From Candidatus Babelota bacterium (GTDB lineage: Bacteria; JAGOBX01): DNA of 12,793 bases. The notes beneath the pieces were generated by a model that saw only the letters and a list, made by a program, of their open reading frames with translations, searched no databases and was not told the origin of the DNA. Of the stretch, positions 5,762 through 12,793 are shown piece by piece. How positions within the stretch are numbered: the stretch's first letter is position 1; each line of letters opens with the position of its first letter. Location of the stretch: contig JAGOBX010000051.1 in the NCBI GenBank assembly GCA_017999075.1, positions 1-12,793 on the forward strand, given 5' to 3'. The position numbers and the translations under genes are program-made.

Positions 5762-7072
5762 TTATTGAGAAATTGTATGATTTAATTCTTCAAGACATTC
5801 TTCAAATTTGTTAAAAAAGAAATCTGCATCTTTTTTAGTTATCCATATAGGCAATGCTATTTTAGTGCGATTCTTATATATTCCGCCGATATAGGTTATT
5901 AAATGTTTTTTTAACGAAATATTTTGAAATGCTTTAACTAATTGCGGAGCAGGTTTATATCCCTTCTTATCTATTACAAATTCAAAAGACTGGGCAAGCC
6001 CTATTCCTGAAGAAAAAGCTATAAAAGGAAATCTTTCAAAAGATTTAATTTTATCCGTAAAATAATTCCCTATTTTTAATGCATTATCAAATAATTTTTT
6101 CCGCAAACACATATTTATAACATCTAATGCAATACTCGTTCCTAATGGACTGTTACCAAAAGTCGAACCTATTCCAGAACCGTCAATTTGTATAGAATTC
6201 ATTATATTTGATTTGCATAAAACTGCTCCCAAAGGATAATATCCTCCGGCAAGACTTTTACTTAAAAGTATCATATCAGGATGTATATCAAAGTGTTCAA
6301 AACTATACATTTTTCCTGTTCTTCCAATACCCATCTGAACTTCATCAGCTATAAAAACAGCTCCGGATTTTCTTGTCAATTCTTCAACTCTTTTCAAAAA
6401 CTTTGCTGGCGGAACAATAAATCCATTCGCACCCTGAATCGGTTCAATGAGAACACCGGCAACATTTTTATTTTTTTTCAATTGCTGTTCAAGTTCTATT
6501 GTGCATTCAAGATTGCATGAATCGCATTTATGTTTGCATCGAAAACAATTTGCATACTCAACTTCTATTGGTTTGCCTGGAAGCGGCAGATACTTATCTC
6601 TTTTATGATATTCTTTACCATTAAGCATTAACGCAGTTAATGTTAAACCATGAAATCCGCCTTTAAAAGTTATAATATCTTTTTTACCTGTAAATCCTCT
6701 TGAATATTTGACCGCTGTTTCTATTGAAGCAGCTCCGCCTATAGGGAAATAAACCTGCATATCCGGTTTTCCAGGAACAAGATCAACCAAAAGCTTGCTT
6801 AATTCAATTTTTGCCGGACAATTAAACGAATGAAAATGATCTAATCTGGCTGTATGTTTTTGTACTGATTTTAAAATTTCAGGATAACAATGACCGAAGT
6901 TATTGGCGCTATATCCGAATATAGTATCATAATAAGGTTTCTTATCTCCTCTATCCCACAACAAAAAACCTTCTGCTTTTTCAATCACCATAAACGAATC
7001 ATACATTATTGTCTCATCGTGTTTACAGCAATATTTTTCATACATTTTTTTTAAATCTTTTTTAGATAACAT
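5762..7072 (-). CDS. Class III PLP-dependent aminotransferase with Cys-rich insert
   Basis: A 436-residue fold-type I aminotransferase of class III (acetylornithine/GABA/diaminobutyrate group), which moves an amino group, usually the terminal amine of an amino acid, to or from a keto acid or aldehyde. Visible features are the substrate-side FGYSANNFGHCYP (52-64), phosphate-binding GGAASIETA (112-120), GGFHG (138-142), the cofactor Asp in ADEVQMGIGRTG (D243) and the PLP lysine K272 in LSKSLAGGYYPLG. Residues 176-190 hold five Cys (C176, C179, C183, C186, C190), spaced like a metal-binding knuckle where relatives carry fewer. It has GGAAGG 6 nt before the ATG, its own promoter and leader, and a terminator behind it. 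Class III enzymes act mostly on amino acids, so an amino-acid product is more likely than a nucleotide sugar; the exact substrate is not known. Confidence 0.9.
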   Translation of the reverse strand: MLSKKDLKKMYEKYCCKHDETIMYDSFMVIEKAEGFLLWDRGDKKPYYDTIFGYSANNFGHCYPEILKSVQKHTARLDHFHSFNCPAKIELSKLLVDLVPGKPDMQVYFPIGGAASIETAVKYSRGFTGKKDIITFKGGFHGLTLTALMLNGKEYHKRDKYLPLPGKPIEVEYANCFRCKHKCDSCNLECTIELEQQLKKNKNVAGVLIEPIQGANGFIVPPAKFLKRVEELTRKSGAVFIADEVQMGIGRTGKMYSFEHFDIHPDMILLSKSLAGGYYPLGAVLCKSNIMNSIQIDGSGIGSTFGNSPLGTSIALDVINMCLRKKLFDNALKIGNYFTDKIKSFERFPFIAFSSGIGLAQSFEFVIDKKGYKPAPQLVKAFQNISLKKHLITYIGGIYKNRTKIALPIWITKKDADFFFNKFEECLEELNHTISQ

Positions 7073-7088
7073 ATTTCGCCTTCCTTAT

Positions 7089-7118
7089 TCCGGTTTAAAA
7101 TATTATTTAAAAACCGAA
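7089..7118 (-). promoter_or_regulatory. Leader hairpin before the aminotransferase
   Basis: In the transcript TTCGGTTT (7118-7111) can pair with AAACCGGA (7096-7089), one pair being G-U, with a further AAAT/ATTT helix inside. It ends a few bases before the GGAAGG ribosome binding site. A second GGTTTAATAT just upstream can compete for the same 3' arm. This may tune translation or be only a stabilising 5' stem; no known riboswitch pattern was recognised. Confidence 0.35.
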
Positions 7119-7226
7119 TTATATTAAACCTTAAAGTCCGAATAATGGCATAACTTATTATATAAAACCACATAAAACAAAATATGATTTTTACAATATT
7201 TCAAATTAACGCATTATTCTCAATAA

Positions 7227-7254
7227 ATTTTACTTTAATTAGAAGTTATGTCAA
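7227..7254 (-). promoter_or_regulatory. Sigma70-type promoter of the aminotransferase gene
   Basis: TTGACA (7254-7249) is an exact -35 box; TAAAAT (7232-7227) matches 5 of 6 for the -10 box, with a 16-bp spacer. Transcription would start near 7220, giving an untranslated leader of about 148 nt, much longer than for the other genes here. It lies in the 240-nt gap behind the methyltransferase gene, where no terminator was seen, so read-through from upstream is also possible. Confidence 0.7.
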
Positions 7255-7312
7255 TTTTTTTTTGAAGTTAGTGATATGAAATAAAACCTTATTATTATAA
7301 ATTCGCATATTT

Positions 7313-8140
7313 TCAAGGATTTATTACAGCTAAAAACCAGTCAAGATTTTTTTCAGGAGCAGAAACAAATTCAAAATCCGAAAAAGTATATTGAAGTTTC
7401 CCTCCGTCCAAAAATCTAAACAATTTTTCTCCGCGAAGGTTCTGCCATATATAACGGAACTTAGTCCAGTATAATCCTCTCAGAATTTTATAATCAAATA
7501 TATTCCTTTTTAATAATTTTTCGCTTTTTCTTTTCAATTCAACGTTTTTAAAACGCTGTCCAAACACTTTCACATTATTAAAATGCCTGTTCAATATTTC
7601 AATAAATTCTTTATAAGTGTATTCATGCAAATGAGTAGGGTCAGCAGGAGATGGTTCATATCCTAACGAAAATTCATCTTTATTAGGAGTAGATAAAAAA
7701 ATAATTCCATCAGGTTTCACATGTTTCTTTAAATTTTCCAAAAAAACTTCAGGTTTTTTCAAATGTTCAAAAACTTCGTAAGACATTACTATATCCCATT
7801 TTCCTAAACCCATATTCAAATCAGGACTGCATAAATCAAATGTTTTGAATTCGCATGGTTTATATTTTTCTGAAGCAAATTTAACAGCATTCTCGGAAAT
7901 GTCTAACCCTAATACCTTCGCAGTTTTTATTTTTTGAGTTATCCAGGCTAAAGAATACCCTGTTCCTGAACCAAAATCAATAATAGATTTTCCCGTAAAT
8001 TCTGTTAGCCCTGTAACAAATTTCAATCTTGCCAATTGTTCCTGAACTTCAAGTGCCGGATCGTTTTCTATATCACCGTCTTCTACCTGGTATCCGCGGT
8101 ATTTAAAAACATCTTCTGAATAACTTTCCTGTTCTGCCAT
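7313..8140 (-). CDS. Class I SAM-dependent methyltransferase
   Basis: A 275-residue Rossmann-fold methyltransferase transferring a methyl group from S-adenosylmethionine to an unidentified acceptor, probably on O, N or C of a small molecule or sugar. Motif I is IIDFGSGTGYS (D55-G61), the ribose-binding acid is D80 (GLDISENAV), an adenine-side Asp is D102 (FKTFDL), and the post-I region DIVMSYEVFEHLKKPE (116-131) is typical of the UbiG/Methyltransf_11 group. The segment STPNKDEF...PTHLHEYTYKEF resembles methyltransferases of glycan and natural-product clusters. No membrane segment is seen. The ATG has only a distant AAGGA (about 15 nt), and no better start exists in frame, so translation may be weak. 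It follows the radical SAM gene by 97 nt in the same direction. Acceptor unknown. Confidence 0.87.
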   Translation of the reverse strand: MAEQESYSEDVFKYRGYQVEDGDIENDPALEVQEQLARLKFVTGLTEFTGKSIIDFGSGTGYSLAWITQKIKTAKVLGLDISENAVKFASEKYKPCEFKTFDLCSPDLNMGLGKWDIVMSYEVFEHLKKPEVFLENLKKHVKPDGIIFLSTPNKDEFSLGYEPSPADPTHLHEYTYKEFIEILNRHFNNVKVFGQRFKNVELKRKSEKLLKRNIFDYKILRGLYWTKFRYIWQNLRGEKLFRFLDGGKLQYTFSDFEFVSAPEKNLDWFLAVINP

Positions 8141-8237
8141 AATATAATAATGTTTTCCTTATTAATTTTGTTTATCAATATATTAATTTTCCAAAAAATA
8201 TCAAAATAGCCGTTTGAAAAATTCCAATAATTCAGTA

Positions 8238-9365
8238 TTACATCATAAGTTCGACATATTTGTAATAATTATTATTTTTCAATTCAGCAACTTCAGAATC
8301 AGTCAAAGACGCAATTTTTTTATTGCAATCCTGCTGTTTTATATAATTCAAAAAATATTTAGCAAGTTCACAATGTTTTTCCATAATCTGTTTTTCATAA
8401 TCATTTTTTTCAACATAAACTTTATATTTCTGATACATACATCTTGTTCTGCAAATATCAAAAACACTGCAGTCAAAACAATCTATGCCTTCCATTCTTT
8501 GCAGCTGAGAAGGATAAAAAACATTTTTAATTATATTCCCCATAAATAATTTAGGTTTATCTGTCAACTGAGGACACGGGTAAATATCTCCTGACGGCAT
8601 AAGATTCATTATATTTTCTGAAACTCTGCACTGTGTTTTTCCTAAATAATCTTCTGCTGTCCTGTCAGGCCACATTATATTCCTTATTGCACCCATAACA
8701 GGTATAAATCTAAGTAATGTTTTATGAGCAAACCAGATATCAACAATATCTTTAAAAAATTGTTTTGCATTATCCATATATTTTTCATTCAGCAGATTCA
8801 AATTGTCGTCCGGCAGCTGCCAGAATACCATATCATATCCATATTCAGTTATAAGTCTTAATACATCATTTCCTTTAATATCGTCAGTAACAAAAGTCAT
8901 TCTGCTTGTTACCGTTCCTTTATATCCGCGTTGTTTTATTTTTTTTATTTCTTCTAAAATTGTTTTAAAAACCCCTTTCCCTCTATATCTGTCAGTATGA
9001 ACTTCAAGACCGTCATTTGAACACAGAAGATTTTTCAAATTTTGTACAACGTAATCAGGAAGAAGATGTAGTAAAGTTGCATTTGTCTGCATCTGATATT
9101 CCCATTGAGGAAAACGTCTCATACATTTTTCAATCAGAGCAGCATTAATAGCAGGTTCACCGCCGTTCCATGTAATATAAATATGTTTATTTTTGAAGTA
9201 AGTATCAGTAAATTTTTCAATATCATCCAATGTCCATTCAATTTTAGAACTGCGTTCATGTATTCCTTCCTGCGCTTCACGGCAGCAATAGGTGCATCTA
9301 AGGTTGCATTTATAAGTTGTATAAATGTTAAATTCAACATTTTTAGTTTTTACATATTCTTCCAT
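8238..9365 (-). CDS. Radical SAM enzyme with C-terminal SPASM-type cysteine domain
   Basis: A 375-residue radical SAM enzyme. The site-binding Cys of the [4Fe-4S] cluster are C20, C24 and C27 (CNLRCTYC), and the SAM-contact motif is WNGGEPAI. The C-terminal third has the spacing of a SPASM domain with auxiliary clusters: C246, C264 (GDIYPC), C296, C299, C305, C309 and C332 (CFDCSVFDIC, RTRC, later HC). SPASM enzymes usually modify peptides (sactipeptide- and PQQ-type maturases, anaerobic sulfatase maturases), less often small molecules. There is no formylglycine sulfatase here to mature, and no precursor peptide was found in the gaps. A very strong GGGGGAG lies 7 nt before the ATG, and the gene begins 25 nt after the racemase stop, so the two are probably co-made. 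C28 directly follows the cluster triad. Confidence 0.9.
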   Translation of the reverse strand: MEEYVKTKNVEFNIYTTYKCNLRCTYCCREAQEGIHERSSKIEWTLDDIEKFTDTYFKNKHIYITWNGGEPAINAALIEKCMRRFPQWEYQMQTNATLLHLLPDYVVQNLKNLLCSNDGLEVHTDRYRGKGVFKTILEEIKKIKQRGYKGTVTSRMTFVTDDIKGNDVLRLITEYGYDMVFWQLPDDNLNLLNEKYMDNAKQFFKDIVDIWFAHKTLLRFIPVMGAIRNIMWPDRTAEDYLGKTQCRVSENIMNLMPSGDIYPCPQLTDKPKLFMGNIIKNVFYPSQLQRMEGIDCFDCSVFDICRTRCMYQKYKVYVEKNDYEKQIMEKHCELAKYFLNYIKQQDCNKKIASLTDSEVAELKNNNYYKYVELMM

Positions 9366-9390
9366 AAGTATTCTCCCCCTTAAAGTTTTG

Positions 9391-10521
9391 TCATTTTATA
9401 TATTCGCGATATATAAGCCGCGATAAAGATGTAAAAAATATTTCAGGTATATTTCCAGCTGTAATAGCCAGATTATAAGGATGGCATTCATTGCCGTAAA
9501 TTTCAACTTTATCTCCAGGTGAAACCGGAAAATTACAGGAAGAGATGTCTATAATTGAATATTCCATAAATGATTTACAGGCATACGGGCATTTGATTCC
9601 ACCCAGCAAAGCAAATCCGTTAGCTGCAGAAGCATCACGCGGTAATCCATGCGCATATCCGCCGAGAATAGTTGCAACGCGCATATTTTCAGGAGCAAAA
9701 TATCTGTATCCAAGTTCCTGGCCTTTCTTAACTTCTGTAATATGAAGCACAGTTGATATAAGTTTAAAACATAATTTCAATCCTTCTATGGTTTCATGTT
9801 CAACCTCAACCGGATCTATGCCAATAGGTAATAAACCTATTCTCACGATATCCATGTCAATACCTATTTTCCTTACTGTGCACGCCGAATCAGCTATATG
9901 AAAATTAATTCCTCTCCCTCGGTAATCCTTAACTAATTCAAGAAAAAGTTTTTCTTTTGTTTTTAAACTTTCAATATCACTGTCCGTTGTTCCTGAAAGA
10001 TGAGTATAAATAGAATCTACAATCACAGGAGAACCTTCCAATAAATTCATCATTTCTTTAAGCTGATTGGGCATAATTCCGAACCTGTTTAATCCCCAGT
10101 TAATCTTTATGGCAGCTCTTACTGTATATTTTTTTTCTTTACACTGCTTTATAAGATTCTCTGCAACTGTTAAAGAATCCAAACAAATAACAATATTTTT
10201 ATATTTATTTAATTCGGGGAGTAAATCAAAACCTTGAGGAATAAAAGGCGACAGAATATATATTGACTTGTCAAAACCATTCGACGCATGTTCTATCGCA
10301 GAATGAAGACTTTCAACAGCAATTCCGTCAATAAAATCTTTGCTGTAAGCCACCATTTCTTTTCCAAGGCTGTACGTATAAGATTTTGCCGCAAGAATTA
10401 TTTTAGTATTCTTGCCTATAAATTTACGTATAATACTTATATTATTTACAAAAGCTTTTACATCAATCTCTATTTTTATAAGTTTTTTCCAATAATCCTT
10501 TAGTTTTTCTTGTAATTCCAT
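9391..10521 (-). CDS. Alanine-racemase-fold PLP enzyme (amino acid racemase)
   Basis: A 376-residue fold-type III PLP enzyme: an N-terminal TIM barrel and a C-terminal beta domain, the full length of alanine racemase. The PLP lysine is K46 in AAKSYTYSLG, where standard enzymes read VKANAYGHG. The Arg contacting the PLP nitrogen is kept (VRIGLLPIG), as are the second catalytic Tyr Y289 (GGYAHGLPR, usually GYADGYPR) and M319 (SFMEYSIIDIS). The core chemistry of racemisation therefore looks intact while substrate-side residues differ, suggesting an amino acid other than alanine or a dedicated role in the cluster, as with VanT- or biosynthetic racemases. AAGGA is 6 nt before the ATG. It sits 23 nt after the hydrolase gene and 25 nt before the radical SAM gene. 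It could still be the housekeeping Alr, but its neighbours argue otherwise. Confidence 0.85.
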   Translation of the reverse strand: MELQEKLKDYWKKLIKIEIDVKAFVNNISIIRKFIGKNTKIILAAKSYTYSLGKEMVAYSKDFIDGIAVESLHSAIEHASNGFDKSIYILSPFIPQGFDLLPELNKYKNIVICLDSLTVAENLIKQCKEKKYTVRAAIKINWGLNRFGIMPNQLKEMMNLLEGSPVIVDSIYTHLSGTTDSDIESLKTKEKLFLELVKDYRGRGINFHIADSACTVRKIGIDMDIVRIGLLPIGIDPVEVEHETIEGLKLCFKLISTVLHITEVKKGQELGYRYFAPENMRVATILGGYAHGLPRDASAANGFALLGGIKCPYACKSFMEYSIIDISSCNFPVSPGDKVEIYGNECHPYNLAITAGNIPEIFFTSLSRLIYREYIK

Positions 10522-10544
10522 ATTTTTTCCTTTAAAAAAAATTT

Positions 10545-11597
10545 TTATTTTAAATGACAGTTAAACCATTCGCATGCATCCGGTATATTTACATCATGTC
10601 CGAATTCATAAATTTTTATATTGAGTTTATCTGATTCAGACAGCAAATTATAAACATACTTTATATGATTTATTTCATCTTCAGAACATTTATAATCAAA
10701 ATAATTGTCTGTTTTACCTATTTGAATATTCAGCGGTCTGGGACAGATTGCCGCACATATATCACCCATATCAAATAAAGACATCAAATCAGGAATATAG
10801 CCGCACATGCATTGAGATGTATTAAAAAGCAAATCTTTATAACTGCCGAAACAAGCAGCTGCAACCGAACATTTAATACGAGAATCCAACGCTGAAACAA
10901 ACAAAGCGGTTAACCCGCCGCTTGAAACACCCATGCAGCCTATGCTTGAAGAATTTGATTCAGAATAATTCAATAAAACATCTATTGCTCTCTGAGCTTC
11001 AATAACCCTTATTCCGTCAAGTGTCATATCAGTCAATGATGCTAACAATGCGGATTTATTGCAAGGACGTTTTAATGTTCTCTCAAAAACGGCAAAAATC
11101 GGTTCCAGCATATTTCTCATTATATTTAAATCTTCTTCCATCCTTTCGCCAAAATTTATCTGATCAGCAGCAATTACCGTATACCCTGATTTAACCAAAA
11201 CTTCAGCAAAATTCCTGTTAATTTTTTTAAGTTTAAATCCGGCAAGAACATCTTTATCTGTTGGATAATGCCCATGGAGACAAAGAATTGAAGATCTGTT
11301 GTTCAATTTTTTTTTGGGAATCAGCATATAAGCAGGAACGCTTAAATCATCAAAAGTATTATAAATAATTTTTTTTAAGATATAATCTTCCCTGTCATAT
11401 ACTTCCAATTCTTCTATATCCGGTTCAGGAGCATTATATTTATTTATTTTCAACGTCTTTTTCAATTCTTGAATAAATCTTCTTTTCCAGTCATTAAAAT
11501 CATCGACTGATTTCAATTTTTCCCTCAGACTTGGAACGATATTTTTCCCGGAATTTTTTAAAAATTCAGAAACAAATATATTTCTTTTATATTTCAT
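10545..11597 (-). CDS. Alpha/beta hydrolase (acetyl xylan esterase/dienelactone hydrolase-like)
   Basis: A 350-residue alpha/beta hydrolase. A helical N-terminal region of about 65 residues precedes the core. The oxyanion strand is ILCLHGHYP (104-112), followed by AADQINFGER; the nucleophile elbow is GVSSGG with S225, the acid is probably D297 or D301 (IGKTDNYFDY), and the histidine is H334 (FGHDVN). The pattern is like the AXE1/Abhydrolase_7 esterases, which remove acyl groups from sugars or act on peptides and small esters. There is no signal peptide, so it is cytoplasmic, arguing for a biosynthetic or editing step and not polymer degradation. AGGGA is about 8 nt before the ATG. It starts 119 nt after the amidotransferase gene and is followed within 23 nt by the racemase. 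It is rather rich in Cys. The substrate is not deducible. Confidence 0.85.
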   Translation of the reverse strand: MKYKRNIFVSEFLKNSGKNIVPSLREKLKSVDDFNDWKRRFIQELKKTLKINKYNAPEPDIEELEVYDREDYILKKIIYNTFDDLSVPAYMLIPKKKLNNRSSILCLHGHYPTDKDVLAGFKLKKINRNFAEVLVKSGYTVIAADQINFGERMEEDLNIMRNMLEPIFAVFERTLKRPCNKSALLASLTDMTLDGIRVIEAQRAIDVLLNYSESNSSSIGCMGVSSGGLTALFVSALDSRIKCSVAAACFGSYKDLLFNTSQCMCGYIPDLMSLFDMGDICAAICPRPLNIQIGKTDNYFDYKCSEDEINHIKYVYNLLSESDKLNIKIYEFGHDVNIPDACEWFNCHLK

Positions 11598-11716
11598 TCG
11601 GTTTCCCTGGAATTATTCATTGCAAACACATATTTTAAATCTTTTTTTATATAAAAAAATCAGAAAATGAATATTAATTGATATATTATAAAAAACAAGA
11701 ATATTTTTATTCAGAA

Positions 11717-12793
11717 TTAATCAAGATTGTGTCTGCACCATAATTCAAGGGTAACAAGAGTATAAATTGTTCTGCAGTAATTTCTTTTTCCAGACATATG
11801 TTCATCCAATATTTTTTTCAATCCTTCAGAATTCAAATATATTCTGTTTAATGAATTTTTATCTAACAATAACTTTTCAATATATTGTTTCTGCGGATCA
11901 AGACGCAGCCAGTGTTCAATTGGAATTTCAAAATGATACGATGGAAAAGTAAATCTGCCTTTAGATATCTTTTCCGTTATTCTGACAAGCCCTAAATGCG
12001 CTTTCTGAATTTGTTTAGAAATTTTCAGAAAAATTTCAGGCATATTAAGCGGCAATCTGTACTGCTGCCATTTTACCGAAGCAAGACGCGGAAACTTTTT
12101 TTTCAAAATCAATTGCTGCAGCTTCTGCCTGCGCAAATATTGAAGCGGAAGACTCATGCAGAAATCAACCAAATCATAATCTGTAAACGGAAGAGTGTAA
12201 TCAAAATACGAACCGTATGTTGTCCCTGTAAAATGAAGAGTATATCTCGGTTGTCTCTGCCTCATTTTAAAATTAAAAACTATTTCTTCATTTTTTAATC
12301 CGAGTTTTGGCAGTATTATTTTTTTTATGTTCTCAGTTAAAGTTTCATAATAATCAGGGCAAAAATCTTTTTTTATTAAATTTAAAAGCATATTAGGATG
12401 TTTAGCTGAATCAGTCGAAATCAGAAATTCAGATAACTGCGTATGCCTGGACGATTCAGAAAAATCCGGTATTTCAAATAAAACATCTGAACCAAAAACA
12501 CTGTCTCCAAGGTAGCCGTTATATATAGTATGCGGCTCAGAAAAAATCTCATTAAGATAATTTACTATATAATAATCATAAGCAAGATGAACTGTCATAC
12601 AATCCATATATGAAACGGTTTTATCAGAATAATCGGTAAAATTATTTTTCATAATTTCAATAAAATAATGTTTGAACCCAAGTTCATCGGCAACCTGCTT
12701 AGAATATTTCCAGTCCGCAATTTTTTTTGTAATTCCATAGCAGCAACTGTCAGCATCTTTGGTTTCTCTGTTTATATACGCAGCTATTAAACG
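11717..12793 (-). CDS. Asparagine-synthase-family amidotransferase, C-terminal domain (5' end beyond window)
   Basis: The reading frame stays open to the window edge, so the Met at 12652 is internal and the true start is off the window. The 358 visible residues begin RLIAAYINR, the stretch that follows the ATP-binding SGGxDS loop in asparagine synthases; that loop itself is just outside. The next landmarks are ITKKIADWKYSKQVADELGFKHY, the conserved GYLGDSVFGSD, YTLPFTDYDLVDFCMSLP and the C-terminal LVTLELWCRH. This domain adenylates a carboxylate and transfers ammonia or an amine to it. Homologues make Asn, but in biosynthetic and surface-polymer clusters they amidate other acids or close lactams. 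Whether the N-terminal glutaminase domain is present cannot be seen. It is the first of the gene run leading to the radical SAM and aminotransferase genes; the cluster context favours a specialised role over asparagine synthesis. Confidence 0.88.
   Translation of the reverse strand, partial: RLIAAYINRETKDADSCCYGITKKIADWKYSKQVADELGFKHYFIEIMKNNFTDYSDKTVSYMDCMTVHLAYDYYIVNYLNEIFSEPHTIYNGYLGDSVFGSDVLFEIPDFSESSRHTQLSEFLISTDSAKHPNMLLNLIKKDFCPDYYETLTENIKKIILPKLGLKNEEIVFNFKMRQRQPRYTLHFTGTTYGSYFDYTLPFTDYDLVDFCMSLPLQYLRRQKLQQLILKKKFPRLASVKWQQYRLPLNMPEIFLKISKQIQKAHLGLVRITEKISKGRFTFPSYHFEIPIEHWLRLDPQKQYIEKLLLDKNSLNRIYLNSEGLKKILDEHMSGKRNYCRTIYTLVTLELWCRHNLD

Noticed and set aside
7051-7173. A 40-codon minus-strand reading frame (starting MWFYII) in the aminotransferase leader
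   Set aside because: It has no ribosome binding site, overlaps the aminotransferase start in another frame, and has a composition expected from AT-rich DNA. It could be a leader peptide but nothing supports that.
8141-8237. Search for a short precursor-peptide gene next to the radical SAM gene
   Set aside because: The gap contains no reading frame with a start and ribosome binding site; the same holds for the 119-nt gap before the hydrolase.
9134-9340. Minus-strand 68-codon frame inside the radical SAM gene
   Set aside because: It is a shifted frame within the conserved Cys-motif region of the real gene, with no start signal of its own.
11699-11712. Small hairpin GAATA/TATTC plus T-run after the amidotransferase stop
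   Set aside because: Five A/T-dominated pairs are too weak for a confident terminator, and the hydrolase downstream probably belongs to the same transcription unit.

Overview
This window comes from a low-GC bacterium. Every recognisable gene lies on the minus strand, so transcription runs from high to low coordinates. Coding density is high, ribosome binding sites are AGGAGG-like, and PstS carries a bacterial lipoprotein-like leader. No rRNA, tRNA or other taxonomic marker is present. The families (radical SAM/SPASM, class III aminotransferase, AlkP-type phosphodiesterase ending in LGY-L) would suit an uncultured anaerobic diderm such as an Omnitrophota- or Elusimicrobiota-like lineage, but that placement is inference only. 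No mobile element, CRISPR array or RNA gene was seen, and no stretch over 300 bases lacks a gene.

Right part (12793 down to 5762) is a run of amino-acid/peptide-type biosynthetic enzymes. In transcription order they are: an asparagine-synthase-family amidotransferase cut by the window edge, an alpha/beta hydrolase, an alanine-racemase-fold PLP enzyme, a radical SAM/SPASM enzyme, a class I methyltransferase, and a class III aminotransferase with a five-cysteine insert. The hydrolase, racemase and radical SAM genes are 23-25 nt apart and look like one operon. The aminotransferase has its own sigma70-type promoter, a leader of about 150 nt with a hairpin, and an intrinsic terminator behind it. 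No glycosyltransferase, transporter or precursor peptide is visible. The product is unknown; a modified amino acid or peptide, or an amidated surface component, is the best guess.

Left part (5514 down to 1) is a phosphate block: a cytoplasmic AlkP-superfamily phosphodiesterase/phosphatase, a 70-residue ribbon-helix-helix (RHH) protein, then pstS, pstC, pstA and pstB (pstB cut by the window edge). The RHH gene has an exact consensus promoter (TTGACA, 17 bp, TATAAT) with an inverted repeat bracketing the -10 box. The RHH protein and the phosphodiesterase both end in the same short tail, [RK]-[RK]-x-L-x-x-L-G-Y-[IL], although their folds are unrelated. A hairpin with two competing 5' arms separates pstS from pstCAB and could set the excess of binding protein over permease. 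pstC starts at TTG, and pstC and pstA overlap as TAATG.

The most interesting leads are the RHH/AlkP shared tail next to the Pst operon (a possible undescribed phosphate-linked regulatory pair) and the unassigned racemase/radical SAM/amidotransferase cluster.
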